A stretch of 64,000 nucleotides of DNA, taken from Echinococcus granulosus (Eukaryota > Platyhelminthes > Cestoda > Cyclophyllidea > Taeniidae). Within the stretch, counting starts at the first letter, position 1; every line of letters starts with the position of its first letter. The stretch lies in assembly GCF_000524195.1 (NCBI RefSeq), contig NW_020170385.1, positions 39,085 to 103,084 of the forward strand, in the 5' to 3' direction. Below, piece by piece: positions 1 through 38,253 of this stretch. The notes beneath the pieces were generated by a model that was not told the DNA's origin, did no database searches, and worked only from the letters and a program-made list of their open reading frames with translations. The position numbers and the translations under genes are program-made.

Positions 1-28
1 AAGGCTTGTGAATATTATATTTGCTCAC

Positions 29-1403
29 CAGGTAGCTGAAATGAGAGACAATCTAGAAGGCCAGTCCGCGCTAGAAAGCATTCCTTCTCAGCAGTCCATG
101 TCTTCTCGGAGAGACGGTGTCGTATGCGCAAGTGAAGGTACTCACTAGCAACTTCTTGCAGTAGCAGCTGGCAGCGTTTCAACCCAAAAAGCAAAAAATC
201 AAAGTGATGCAAGAATTTAACTGGTTTATTTTAAGCTATCGTAAAAAAAACTAACTGATCAAGAAGCTCCAACTCCCTGGCCTTAAACTTATCAGCTTGT
301 TCTTGCCCGTCCATGATCCGCCGTTCTAAATCAGCTAATAGGCTTTGAATGCGGTCCTCAGCTGCCTTTGTTTGTTCTTCGAATTCTTTTCCGAGGACGA
401 AAAGAGCCCGTTGGGCACAATTTAGATCGCGCACTACAGCTCCATAGCTTGCATTCGAAGTTAGTTTGGGTAACTGCTTATCTGAAAAAATAAAAAAAGA
501 CGTAGTTTAATTTCACAACATTTATAACAGACTACTTTACGATCGTGGACACCGAATTAAAACGACATTCCAAAATACATGCAGTTATCAGACTAATAAT
601 ACGTTGAATGGTTCAAGCAATTTGAGGCTAACTAAAGTAGGGCCTCAGAAAAACGCTTATTAATCATAGATGAGATTTGGAGTCCGAAGAGGTTAGAATC
701 ACCACTGTGTGCCTTGAGAGGCTCGCGCAGGAAGGTTGTGCCAGTGGCGATCCACTCCACGACGTTTTGCAGAGGCCGCAGCGTAGTGCCGTCTTCTGTG
801 GGGGACAGAGGAGTTAGCCACGGCAGATGTTCCATCCTCCAGCAGTCTTCCAGCTCGCATAGCTTCAGTCTATCGTTCTCTGCATAAAGTCGTAGCACGC
901 GATGCCGCTCGGCATGCAGAAGTACCTTGGGATATCATAAAAGAACATCATTCGGGAACTTACATCGAATATTTATGCACCAAATACACTTCAACTATAA
1001 ATAAATAAAGTAGTCTAATCTTGTATTATCAAAATGCAAATTTTTCTAATGTTAATCCCAATAAAAATAACAATTTAGTAGGAAAGAATAATACCCGCAT
1101 CTTTGAAAGCTGATTCTGTAGTTTTTGGACAGTTTCTTCGCTCTCTCGAAGCTGCTTGCGCAGGGTGTGCTGCTGATCGATGGCCTCGGTGATCTGATCT
1201 AGTTGGCGCTGGAAGTTGTCGCTGTCGGCTGCAAGTGCGGCGACCTTTCGACGGTAATGTTCCAGGAGCTCGGCGTCCACTGACACATTCAAATTTGCTC
1301 CATTTGATCCCGGTTCGAAGAAAGGGCCCGTACCAGTCTCAAATGACGAACGGAAACGAGGCATTAACCGAGGTGATGCGCGGCATGATCCGTTTAGAGA
1401 CAT
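29..1403 (-). CDS. CCDC77: CCDC77 homologue, coiled-coil protein (3' end off window)
   Basis: Four exons are read on the minus strand: 1095-1403, 703-925, 256-481 and about 183-29, after which a donor (GTGAGC) leads out of the window, so the C-terminal half is missing. The start ATG is at 1403, 14 nt after a strong acceptor. The identity rests on colinear matches with remembered human CCDC77: DAELLEHYRRK (human KELLEYYQKK), VLRLYAENDRL (VLRLYSENDRL) and EYLHLR..SEKTWTAEK (DFLQLR..KEKSWMLEK), with matching spacing across the exon 1/2 junction. The protein is mostly heptad-like coiled coil. CCDC77 is a centrosome/cilium-associated protein of poorly known function in vertebrates. The exon 1/2 and 2/3 junctions keep phase. 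The exon 3/4 junction (intron about 184-255) has a normal GT donor but no AG where the alignment demands the acceptor, which may be a non-canonical site or a sequence error. Confidence 0.8.
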
Positions 1404-1417
1404 GGGAATAGGCAGTT

Positions 1418-2498
1418 CTAAAAAAAAATGAAATTTGTGGTTAAAAGATTTCTGCAGTTTCAATAAGCGATGCCGCATTCCTTAATGGCTTGCGCCAGTC
1501 AGAACACAGCAATATTTTTGTGAAGCTCAAATGACATAAGCATTCAGAGTTACCGAGTCACACCAGTGATTCGCAGCTTGCAAAAGAAACTCTGGCTACA
1601 ACCTCAAGATATCGATGTACGTTGTTGACTGCTTATCAAAATGAGAATGAATGAGAACAGGTGCACAATAGAAGGGAGTACCGGAGGGGAGCTACAACAA
1701 ATATGAATTTGAAGTTTATGAAAATAATAGAACCTGCCACCGGAAAAGATTTTGAAAAGATTCGTAGACAAACGTCTTTTTCCAATCAGGGTTTGTTAAT
1801 TGATTGGAAGAGGATCAATGCTAGCTCATAAAATAAAAAAATACACAAATTTATGGAACCGCAACTACTGCCTTGCTTACTGAGGTGTGGAACCGATGAT
1901 CTACAAACCTGCATGTTTCACTTGAAGCAAGGATGCCAAGGCGAAGAGCTTCCTTATATGCTCACGGTGGGGAAACCAAAAGGAATTTGGAGATCTTACG
2001 ATTCCACATACGTCTAGAGACCTACAGCATCAAAACTGCACTCATAACGAGCTACTTCAGCCGACCGAGTCTTGCTGTGCATAGCGCTAAACCTCGACCG
2101 ACTTCCCTCGAAAAGTGAAATACCTGAGACCAAAACAGTCCCACTGCAGATGATAACGTTGGCGTCGCCCTTGAATTACTCTGTTCATATCAGTGTTGAA
2201 AATAAGAAACACGCCATTTATTACTCCGCCTCGAAATCAAACTTACAGTAGGAATACTATTAATGTAAATAGAGTCATGACTACAACATTACTTTGCTAA
2301 ATTACATATTAAGTGAATACGATACTTTCCTTTCGGTAGTTAAAACTGCCAACAGAAATGAGGATAAGTGACAGAAGGAAATAAACTGGGTGTGGTAAAA
2401 AGAGGCAAAGTAGATTACAATATTTAATTCCATAGAAATTTAAATTAATCATAGTATTTACAAAGCTTTTAAAAATATTCGTGAATTCCAAATTTCTT
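1418..2498. other. Interval between CCDC77 and SNAPC1, no gene seen
   Basis: Same-strand interval between the SNAPC1 stop codon and the CCDC77 start. It should hold the SNAPC1 3' UTR and the CCDC77 upstream region. A polypyrimidine tract followed by AG on the minus strand at about 1418-1427 is a splice acceptor just ahead of the CCDC77 ATG. The plus-strand open frame at 1933-2118 shows no splice signals or recognisable domain and was not accepted. Confidence 0.4.
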
Positions 2499-3742
2499 TC
2501 AAGGACTTTTCCGATTTGTTGCTGGCCAGTTCTTCGCGTTGCGTAGCTGCCTACGCCTTTTGCCAATATCGTCAGAATTTGACTTCACTTCTTCAGCCAC
2601 CTCGGTGAAATTTTCAGTTGACTGATTCATTTCATCCAAAAACTGTTTCAGTACATTAGAGATTGGGGCGACTGACTCCTGAAAAATAAAACTAAACGGT
2701 AGAGAGCTTCGTCATTGTAACTAGAACATTATGAATGTGGCACGTAAAGCATACCCTATTCTAAAAATTTGTAGTCGAATAGTAAGAAAGGTTTGAAAAT
2801 GCCGTAATACGTAGACACCATTTACTCCTACATATAATAAGGGTGCAAAGCCAACAGTAAACTTTGCCGAGATCATAAGAAATAAATAGCATTGCAAAAA
2901 GCCCCACCTTATAGTTGACCAAGTTCAAACTCCACAAAAGACTATCCTCCAATACACCTACAACACGATCTCCAACGTTCGATGGTCCCGGAACTTTACT
3001 GACTCTATCTTTGGTCTCGATATATTTATTAACAGCCATGAGTATAGCATTCCAATTTGTGTTCAAGTGTTCTGAGAATTCAAGGAACCGAGGAGGCAAC
3101 ATAGTTGGCTGATTAGATCGCACATGCTTTCCTTTATTGGCAATAGTAAGGAGTTTTCTTTGCACTTTGGTGAGAAATGTTCTGCGAGTCGGTAGGGAAA
3201 CGTTCGACCTTGTGTAAAGCGGGACACCAGGGTATAGTTCTTCTTCGTTCGCGACAAAGCGAAAGGCACTTTGCACACAGAGTCGACGAAAAATATAGTA
3301 CGCATCCCACTGATGATCTGCTGCAAGGCGTTTCGTGAAAACTGAAAGTGCATTCCACGTACTAGGAGTGACGTTGACCCTAGCCTGAAATAAAAAAAGC
3401 GAGTTTGAGAACTCAGTTAAGGGATTAATTTGCTAAAAAAGGACAAAATACCAGTTTATCAATGGGTTGTTTCCCATAGAATGCGTATATGATGTATAAT
3501 GAACCTATCTTTAGGAGATCAGACGGATCCGTAAAATTCTTTGTAAGATAGAAGAAAATGCCTTCTAAAATATCTTTGAGAGCAGATTGTGTTCGGCGTC
3601 CATAAATCAGTTCAATAAATCTCATCTTCTTCCATAAATGTGCAAAGTCCGAAAACCGTGGACTTCCAACAATGACGAACTCATTCAGAAACGCGCTTAA
3701 ATCATCATCGAGACCAAATATAGGGGAATTTACTGTGTACAT
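2499..3742 (-). CDS. SNAPC1: snRNA-activating protein complex subunit 1 (SNAP43)
   Basis: Three exons, 3452-3742, 2908-3384 and 2499-2678, join in phase 0 at both junctions and give a complete protein of 315 residues (human about 368). SNAPC1 is part of the SNAPc complex, which binds the proximal sequence element of snRNA promoters in the nucleus and supports RNA polymerase II and III transcription of small nuclear RNAs. The N-terminal family domain is clear: FSDFAHLWKKMRF..IYGRR (human FEDFTELWRNMKF..FCGRM), IGSLYIIYAFYGKQP (VGALYLLYGLYNTQL) and WDAYYIFRRLCVQSAF (FDAAYIFRKLRLDRAF). The last exon ends in a basic tail (GKRRRQLR). The ATG at 3742 is chosen because it precedes the conserved domain by a short leader; an acceptor-like CAG at 3761-3763 would allow an additional 5' exon. 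Introns are 67 and 229 nt with GT-AG ends. Confidence 0.85.
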
Positions 3743-5949
3743 GCAGTAATTAGAGCCAACCTGTAAAATTACAACACAAATGAAACTGTATTCTACATAA
3801 TCACATAAGAATGAAGGCATATAACTGCCGCAAATCAAAAACGCACCACCCGAACCAGAGACATGCCTACTCTTCACACCACCTTAAATAATCTCATATT
3901 TTTGAATTGCCGCGAGCTCAAATCCTCTTGCACAAATCACATTTTAAGATTTGGAGATGTGTTTTGGTTACTTTATAGTCAAAAACGTGCATAATCCAAA
4001 AGGCTGTCCTAAAATCAACTGAAAACTAATCACTAACAGGAAACCTCATGCCACACCTGGTATGTACGCTTGCGGTAATAGCGAAAGTACATGTAATTTA
4101 CGTAATTTAAGCCACGTTTGTTAACCTACATGAGTGCTCCCAATGAGCGCAACAGCCTCACTACCCTCATCATATTCCCTATAGGCCCTACACTTGATGC
4201 CAATAGGTCCTTTTAGTTTTACAGGATCTCGATGCTAATAAATACCCCGCTCGATGCCTCAACGGACACAATCACGGTTCGGATCATCAAATTACTAGGA
4301 TCGTCCAACTCAAGAGGTAAACTAAGACACTCAAGTTCGTAAGGACATAAAGAATCCACAAATATTCAAACTGCAGCAGAAGGCATAGAGGATGACCGCA
4401 GCACAAATGGCCCTAAATATTGTATGAGGATTACCTGCATATCCGTGGTGATCGTAGAAAACTTGATGACTCGAAACATTATGGAATCAACACATACTAA
4501 CCATGCACAAAACAACCGAGATGCATGCAAAATAAAAGCGACCAAAATATTCGCGTAACGAAACACGGGCTTAGATAAAATATCAAATAGCAATACGGTT
4601 TCCCTTCTCTTTTAAGCGTCGTCCAGGGCTCAGTCAGTGTTTTAGTCAACCTCACGCTGTTTAAAACAAGTTTAATAAAAACCCTAAAAATCACCCGGTA
4701 ACCAAAAGCTTCAGTCATTAAATTTTCTTATATATGAAAAGGCGCTTAATCCTCTCGGCACTGATATATCCCTGCAACTCCCTCGTTTCTAAAGTTTTGT
4801 CTCATTATGGAACTTTATAGAATAGAGGGAAATGCGCTGGCTTTGTACTGCTTTAGCTTGAACGATTGTCTTCAACTCGGTTACCCCAAATTCTGACCTC
4901 TAATCGCAGAAAAAATGACCTACGAGGTGGTCTATTTAATAAAAGACAAGACCCAAATTATTTTTTACGAGCTCAGTGATTTCCAACCACTCCTCTTTAT
5001 CAGCTTTTTCATATTTTAAAGCCGCCATGCTGGCTACTCCTAACTAGAGGAGGTATCTTCTGTTTGCGTAATTAACATCGACATGTGGATACTGTCGAAA
5101 GATCCATTTTTGACATTGGCAAATGGTTCAAGCCTAATGGTACTCAATTTTTATTACGAGTTTTACAGAACATGTGACTATGGCAACTGCTAAAGGTGGG
5201 CTTCATTTCTGACCCTCCTTTGGGGACTACACTGACTCATGCATTAGTGGAAGATACCCACCTTTAGTATCGAGACTCAGAAACTAAAACACTTATCTTT
5301 CTAAAACGGATTTGCTTGCTCCTGCTACTAAAGTAGCTACCTAAATCTACTATAAATTTGCAATAAGTGAAAGGAATATGACAGAACATGTTACTAACGT
5401 AGAGAAGAGGTGGATTGCTATGATCCCGAAACAATGTACCGTATCTTGAAACAGAACCGCCAGAGGCAGAAACTCAATCATCAGAGTCTATAGACGCACA
5501 GAAAAAAGACATTAAATCACTGCGGCCATATTCATAACATCTCTTTCTCATATCCAGTAATCGTTATTTTTTCATGACAGACATTTTATTCCATCTACGC
5601 GTGCAGCGCAAACTATTGATCTCATCTTCTTCCTTTTAAGTTTAGTGGGTTTAATAAAACAAATTCTACTTTAACGTGTGAGGTAATTTTGTCCCTTTCC
5701 ATGTGTTTTACTTATTCCGCTGGAATACTAATTTTCAAAGCACATCTTTAGATAACGAAGTCCTGAAAACATTGTTAGGGCAAGACATTTAGTTTAAGAT
5801 AATTGGAGGAATTTTTTATTAATTTCAATTTATTTGATGGGAGTTTCAACATTTTTTGCAATGAAGAACTTTTACACTGTTCTCTTTGCCGTAGCGGCTG
5901 GTTTGGAAAGGCGTTTTGATGTTTGTTCGTTGTCTATTTAGCCGCGTAG
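3743..5949. other. Divergent intergenic region between SNAPC1 and the MAP4K gene
   Basis: About 2.2 kb between two divergently transcribed genes. It must contain both promoters, but no unambiguous TATA box or repeat stands out. The open frames on the minus strand at 4366-4718 lack homology and coding character. The MAP4K end carries a splice-acceptor-like TATTTAG at 5935-5941, 8 nt before the ATG. Confidence 0.4.
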
Positions 5950-28784
<22,835 letters not shown>

Positions 28785-30511
28785 ACGCTCCTCTGTTGTG
28801 CCACTCGCTTAGATTTGCCTATATGATTTTCCGACATCAAGAGAAGCTTGCGCGCCTCGATCTCCCAGCTTTCTTTCTCCTTTTTCGTTTGACTCCCACA
28901 TCCACATACCATCTAAACATGCACACATACACACTGTATATTTCTTTTTTTATCATAAACGCCATCACGTGTGTGCTTGCGTACGACCACTCGCTAAGCC
29001 AATTGCCTTGTCATCTCCACTATAGTACCAAAACAGCTTCCTCCTCCCTCCGCGGTCTTAGGGTCGCCACCTTGAAGGTACGCGAATTCACCACCGGACC
29101 GCAGTTTTCCGCCTTTACTGTAGGAACCATCAACCGGTTCTAGCTCCCTATGTATGTACGCACACGCACTCACCCACACGTACCCAGTGACGAAATCCAC
29201 CCGACACGCATTTTGTGCTTGCTTCATTTCTTTTCTCCTCCACCACTCCCTTACCCCCATATCCAGCGTTCCGGTGAGCGCTGTTAAGTTAGGTTTCCCT
29301 TGTGTCTTCTCCTTGTCCCTTTCACTTGTGGTTTTTATTGCTTCTGTTCTGGAATGATGCTTTCATTGCCTGCGAGAGAGGGGTACGCGTTTAATTTTTC
29401 GTAAAAAGTGGAATGAATCGTAAAATGAGTTTTTTTTGCGTCGTCCAATTTATCTTCCACTTATAACTGGGATAAAATTGAGTCAGCAATGGTACAATTG
29501 GGAATTACTCAATTGTTTTGCAAGTTGTGCAATATTTCGCCCACTACGATAATGACAGATGGCTTTCCCACTTTACACGATCGTGTCATTCGCTGTCAGT
29601 TGCATACAGTGCTAATGTCATGTCAAAAACAATATTTCCTTTTAGCAATGGCTTGATGGCCGAGTCACTTTGCTACGTCACTTAGTAATCTTTGGATGTT
29701 ATCATAAATATCTAACAGTGCGATTGTAATTGATATACAACTTACAAAAATTCAAGCTGTGGTCGTGGGGAGCCCTCTGTGGAATATTCAATGTGTTGAT
29801 GCGAGGTCGTCTCTACATCGCCACCTGACCATCGTGAAATACTTGCATTTTCACATCCCAAAGTAGTCTCCGACGAGCCATAGCACCTTCATTGGATCGT
29901 CATGGGTTACTGCTTAATAACCTAGCAGAAAATACGCGAACCCTCGGGGGGGCCTTCCCACTTCCGAGTCCAGCGCTCTCACTCCCCACTTTTTGCACAA
30001 ATCTCAAGGCGCCTAGCAGGACTTAAATTTTGTGCGTACTTTTAAAAACGTTGGCCTTACCATCATCATCGTACAAAACTAGGCAGCACTATAACGGTTT
30101 ACGATCAACCACGTTCCACTTTATCTTAGCTTTCGAGGACGTGCCATCGACACGATTTTAACTTCGATTTCCAACTATTTTTGCAGTTCCACATCCCGAA
30201 CACGTATCTTCCCGTATGGAATAAACTGCGGCAAAATAAGGTGGAGTTCGACGTGCGACCATCGATTAACGAATAGCACATTTGGAATTTACTTTTCAGA
30301 TTGCAAAAGTACGAATTTGGGTACAGAAAACATGGTAAGGGGTACACCATCGTGCCTTGAGAGGCGAACTGAACCCCATAACATCTGCAAAAAGTGTGCT
30401 CGTATCAACAATAACTGACGAATAGGCACCAGAGAAGATGAAAAATTGGTGAAATGACGTCTTTTCCACAGGAAATTATTCACAAACGCGAAGAGCATGC
30501 GGGAAAAAAAT
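28785..30511. other. Convergent interval between MAP4K and casein kinase 1 3' ends
   Basis: About 1.7 kb between two convergently transcribed genes. It should hold both 3' UTRs. It includes short CA-rich tracts (about 28918-28935 and 29157-29185) and open frames on both strands with low-complexity translations, none of which has splice-compatible boundaries or a recognisable domain. No clear AATAAA was assignable. Confidence 0.35.
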
Positions 30512-32945
<2,434 letters not shown>

Positions 32946-33330
32946 CTCGCGATTAGATAGGCCGCGAACCAAAAATGAAACGTTGAGTAAAACAATGAAC
33001 CAACAACCAACTTCGTTAGTAAATCTGCAAAAATCTCGGCCTTTATTTATAAAAATAATTATATTTTGCAAATGAATCCAACTGCCTGTCAATTTGATGC
33101 TATTTTTCCCCATTGGCAGCGAAGTCACTTGGTGCTGATGTAACATTTAACAATTCAGAAGGCTTACAACTTCATTCACGCAACGAAATTCAGTATGTAT
33201 TAATTTTAAATTTTTGAATAATTAAATCACAAGGGTTACTGCTTTGGGGGTTTTATAAATATTTGGATGTACTCAGAGATACAATGGTTGAGAGTGGGTC
33301 GTGTAAATGCCTAAATAAACACCAAGTTAT

Positions 33331-33528
33331 TGTAGCGTCCCGAGACTCCCTGAAGACGAAAGAAGACAAACTACTCAGGCAGAATATATATATTCAGCAC
33401 GGAGAAGGTGTCTGGGCTATTGGCATGGCCCAAAAGGCCAGCCCACCCAGCGAGGTACAAGGGGGCTACTTCGAAGTACACAGGTGGCGCCTCACCAATA
33501 CCGAGGGATAAACCACCATCGTATTGCA
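33331..33528 (+). repeat. LTR-like dispersed repeat, copy 1
   Basis: About 198 bp, starting TGTAGCGTCCCGAGACTCCC and ending CGTATTGCA. It is nearly identical over most of its length to copy 2 at 49714-49915. TG...CA ends, a TATA-like AATATATATA core and a length of about 200 bp fit a solo LTR or one end of a small non-coding LTR element. Short terminal-repeat elements (TRIMs) are known in taeniid tapeworms; assignment to that group is inference. A clear target-site duplication is not visible here (TTAT before, TATA after). It lies about 390 bp upstream of the casein kinase 1 ATG, in the opposite orientation to that gene. Confidence 0.7.
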
Positions 33529-36500
33529 TATATATGTGCTAAGCACTACAAAATCCCTTTTTTTAGAGTGTCACCGTTGACGTTCCTTTTGGTCAATATA
33601 ACAATCAGTGCTTTAAAAAATCACGCCCAAACAAGTCGCGCTAACCATTGAATTTGCGTTCACCTGAGAGGACATTTGCTCCCAGCGTCACCGATGCATC
33701 TTGGTAATTCCATTGGGTCTGAAGTTTTGCCCTGTTAGGAAACTGTAACGGAAGATGTGACACGAGCTGTCACTATACTGATCAAGACTAGATGAGTTTC
33801 TACAATGAGGGCATTGGTCTACAAGCAATGTTATTTTATTAGGACGGGGTTTTACATAGTTTAATTGAGATAGTCTTTTGCGTTTATACGTTACTACTTT
33901 GTTATCACTTTATTCCTGTCCAGCCATGTATCTATCTGGCTTCTATTCACCTAGTGGGGAGGTGGAGGGGGTGTCAGGTGTTCACTTAATTGGTGTCTTC
34001 TTATGGGCACCGTAGACAGCTCCGTAACGAACTTTTCCAGTTAGTTCACGGCTAATGTCGTTTTAGTTGCTAATATCATTTCTGCAGAACACAGGACTAG
34101 GGTAGTTGCCGAAGTTAGATGTCATTTTCAACCCTTCTAATTGGAGTCTTCAAGGCTTGTTTATTAGCGGGAGATGCCCTTCTTCGGTCAATTTAAGGTT
34201 TGGTTTGGGTTTGCTTGACACTACTCGAGTCTTTCCTGAAGACATAGGAAGCCATAGCAGTATGGCAAAAACATTGTTCTGACGTACCGAAGAGCTGGGA
34301 CCACTGGCATGACCTAGAGGCCATACTGTCCAGCGGAAGTGCAATCAACGGCCAATTAAGCGCCCTCATAATCAAACGCAGTTTTAAACAAATCATCATA
34401 GAACTCTATAAAATCACCCAAGTTGTTCTACCATGGCCTACCAGTTTCGCCACACTACCTCCACTGTTCCGAAAGCCTTCATCTTCCGACTTTAATTCCC
34501 TTACATTTTTGGTAGATAATTATGTAACTTAACACGAGGCAACTGGTTTTAGTGTGCTACCCATCTCTAATTTGGATAGCCCGCAGTGGTCGATGTGCGT
34601 GTGTTTTGATCTGCTTCTTGTTTATGCTATGGAAGGATCTATGCGATAAATTGATTTGGCAACTTAGTAGTAATCTATGCCATTTTTGGGGTGACGAAGT
34701 TCGACATGATTCAGTGTAGGTTTAATGTCACTTGCTCGAGCTTAAGCGACTTAAAAGCGCATATAACCTATTGTATATAATGAAAAAGACATGCCTTTGG
34801 CTTTCTGAATCCAATTCTGCACTTGTTACTTACGGATATCACTTAAGTCAGTTATTATTGTCCTCTCCAGTGCAATGAAGTTAAACATCTAAAGGTCTCA
34901 CTTGAGAAGGATTTGTTATCAAGTTAACCCGTTTTATTTGGAGGCTGACTACTTAGTTTTTCACCTACGGACGCTGCATCAGCAGCATACGGGCAGCATG
35001 GTGTGTTCAGCATTTGCGGATAAAGGGAAAAAGAGGGCATAAGAGAAGGAAGGATGGTGAAAATGCAATGCTATCAAAGTATGTACATGCTTCTTGTGGT
35101 GACAGGCTCCAGTTTTGCCCATATTCCACAAAATGGACCGATTCCGAAGCTTCCTTCCGGATGCTGGTTGGCTAATGCACGATAGCATACGTTTCGTCAT
35201 GTACGTACGGCACATTGTTTTGTTGATTGAATGGTCATTTTGCTGGAATCCCCATTTACTAGATTCAGGAACAAAATGCATTGCAGCTTGGGTCCCCGCA
35301 GTGGTTATCCTCGTCCGGGAAGCGATTGTCTGTAAATTTATTTTTTTACAACCAGATGAAATGGAATTAAGCACAAGTAAAAGTGGCTCATCAAATAATG
35401 TTCAGAAACAATGATAAAGGATTATAACCCCATTGTTTTCATTCTTCTCTGGAAATTGCCCCGCGGTCCGTTGTTATTGATGAGGAGAACAAACTAATTT
35501 GCGTCAAATATAGACTTGGGGATGTGAAATATTATGTCTGCATTTAAAAAATAGCCCTCATTTACGAGCTTTCATTAGCTCCTAGACTACGATAATAACC
35601 ATTAATTTACGTGCTTTACAAATGGTACATTTGCGTTTTCCGCGCCCAAGACCTTTCATTCGATGCTAAAGGCCTAAATGCAAGGCATATAATATGTTCT
35701 AGTAAGAAGGTTACGTTGAACACTTCGGCCTAATGCCTTTCAGTTACCATTCTAAGTATATTTGCAAAAACTTAGATATTAGTTTTCATTCTTTAATTCA
35801 CGCATTTCTGTGCGAAATATGCAGATATGGGTGAGAAAAAGGCTTAGCATTTTGGAAAAATATACCACAATGACTTCTTCAATCTCTAACTTAGTAGATG
35901 AATGGCGCTACTCTCATATTTGCTTTTCTAACTTTAAAAATGGCTTATCGAAAATGCATGGTGCATGGCATTTTAATGAAAAATTCTTCCACTTTTGGAC
36001 ATTACACATTCATTGTCATTCAATGCATGCTAAATTTTGGCTATGTTGAAGTCTGAAGCATTAGAACAATGGCCAGGAACTTTATGATAAGCCAGGTAAT
36101 ACCAAATAGTCGAATGTCTCGGCGAAACCGATGCACCACAAGTGGGTGGTTGTACCGGCTTTAAATTCTCTTTGAATTTAGTCCGTGACATAAAGGGAGA
36201 TGGAAAAATCTCATAAAAACTAAAAGAATAAAGCAGTTTAGTGTATGCTCGAAACCAAATAATGATGAAATTCCGTCTTTCCTACCATATAATTTATCTA
36301 CATCTCGATAATCACTTACTGCCTAAGTAGCATGCAAGCCCTCTCTTAAAATCGTCCTACCTCTTCAAAGTTTCCCTGGTTAGCATTTCAGATATTCGCT
36401 GATGTGAGAATCGATGAAATTTGTGGAATACATTTGTCGTTAATTGAAAGACTTGCTACAAAGATGACAATCACACCTAAAATTTTGCGGAAGCTTAGTG

Positions 36501-38176
36501 CTACTTCCATTGAATACTTATAATTAGTCGTTAGAGTTCCAAATTTGCGTTCAAAATGGCCTTCAAGATGTCGCGATTCACATCTTGCTGCAAACGAATA
36601 TTATTCCGTTCACAAATCTGTTCCCGCTTCATGCATTAGATGATTGTAAATGCAATTACAGCGGTAAGCGAAATTCGTCTTCCCCCAATTTAGGTAAACG
36701 GATTTGAAGACTACTTTTTAGCTTCTAATATGCACATCAAGAAGGCTATAGCATGGGAAACTGAGATATTTATTCCATTGCACTACTGGAAAGAGACTCT
36801 ATCTTGTTTAATATGGTTTGGCAGGTTCCTTGTCGGCGTCCGCAGCAACGCTCATATGGGGAATCTGAAGAATAAGCGCGCATTCGAACGTCTCTTGCCA
36901 AAACGCGCAGCTGTTCACTCACTCGTGGGTTGGAGGTGTGCTGCTTCGTCCAGGTTACATAATCAGAACCTTTGGATGTGGCCAGATTGACCACCCGATC
37001 CATTGCGATACGCTGTCCAAAGCTAATACTTTATTTCATTTAAATGTGGTAATAAGAGCTCTTGAGACTTAATAATTCGCTTGTAATGTACATAATTGTT
37101 CTATTTTTTGAGTTCATTTCTTGCAATTCCACCCAACCAATGATGCGTTCCCTACCATTTTTGGATTTTTTGCCTTTTTTGGGTTGATTAGAGCGTTTTT
37201 ATCATAAATACGCCTGTTTGGTCGGCTAGTACAAGTGACCTCATTATTGATAATTTTAATCACGGATTTAGATTCAATTTTTTCAGTTGGTCAGTAAATT
37301 CACAGGGACAATTTTTGTGGCTATAAACCGTTTGATCTATGTAGCCCCAGTTTTGACAAACCAAGTAAAATGTAATATCTGTAAAAGCAAACATTTAAGG
37401 TATGATTTGGAATTTCATTAATTTTCTTTAAGTGATTGTTAAAACGTTGGAGACAACATTTTGCAACTTCACAAAACAGCAATCATCAGGCGATAGCAAA
37501 TTCTACCAATTCCCATTTTTTAGGTAGATGGGCAGCCAAAAGAGCAAGAAAAACTGCTTTTAGTCTACCAACGGCGCAAACTTAGCACTTTCCAAATCCC
37601 ACTTTTATTGTCATTTAGTTGGCTCAAATAAGCATTCATAATATCATTCTGCTCATAGGAGATTATACAAAAAGCATTATAACTTACTCGTATGAATTTT
37701 GCAAAAACTCCAATTCATTGATAGAGTTGTTTGCCATTATTGCAATTCATTTCACTCTACCGTAGTCATTTGCGCGTCCCGCTTGCTTGCTTAAGAGAAG
37801 TACTAATTTAGCAGAACACTACCCAGCGTCACAAGCACAATCGAGATCCGGGAAGAAACTGATACACACGCGAACATTGTTGGTTGCTTAGGTTTTACGA
37901 GTACCCAGACAACTAATTTTATTAATTGTGTGATATTTGGCTATTCGCCTGCAACAGGCGATTGAGCGTGTGTTGATATTGCACGACAAAATTGATGCAC
38001 TAATTGAAATTTCAAAGGGACACACACTCACGCAACGCACAGCGCGGTTACGGACGCGACAGCGGGGGCCGAAATGTGGGGTTTTGTCACCGACGTCTGC
38101 AGTTGGTTGTGCACTGCCAACACGTGTGTGTGTATGTGTGTATCAGCGCTGATCAATCTTTGTCGTTGTGCGCCTG
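33529..38176. other. About 4.6 kb without a convincing gene
   Basis: AT-rich sequence between the casein kinase 1 locus and the trypsin-like gene. Open frames at 34979-35374 (-), 35115-35414 (+) and 36770-37003 (-) were read; none shows a domain, and the first two overlap in antisense. The 36770-37003 frame (77 codons, ATG start) has the most protein-like composition but no flanking splice or promoter evidence. It ends in GT-rich sequence near 38120-38145. Confidence 0.35.
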
Positions 38177-38208
38177 ATTGGTTGTTAGGCTTATCCCCTG
38201 TATATTTA
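38177..38208 (+). promoter_or_regulatory. Candidate core promoter (inverted CCAAT + TATA) of the trypsin-like gene
   Basis: ATTGG (inverted CCAAT) at 38177-38181 and TATATTTAA at 38201-38209, 46-53 bp upstream of the ATG at 38254. The spacing would put transcription start near 38230. The assignment rests on motif and position only. Confidence 0.4.
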
Positions 38209-38253
38209 AAGTGGAGCTGAAGGCACGTTTACTTTTAGGCTGCAAAGCAGGAA

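Noticed and set aside
33340..33420. Possible hammerhead ribozyme in the dispersed repeat (CTGAAGACGAAAG)
   Set aside because: The core needs CUGANGA, a helix II and GAAA in order. Here CTGAAGA runs directly into GAAAG with no helix II, and copy 2 changes the GAAA to GTAA.
34979..35414. Overlapping 131-codon (-) and 99-codon (+) frames
   Set aside because: Both translations look random and one is probably the shadow of the other; no domain or exon boundaries.
36770..37003. 77-codon minus-strand ORF with ATG and mixed composition
   Set aside because: No homology, promoter, splice signals or polyadenylation signal could be seen; an isolated open frame of this length is expected by chance in several kilobases.
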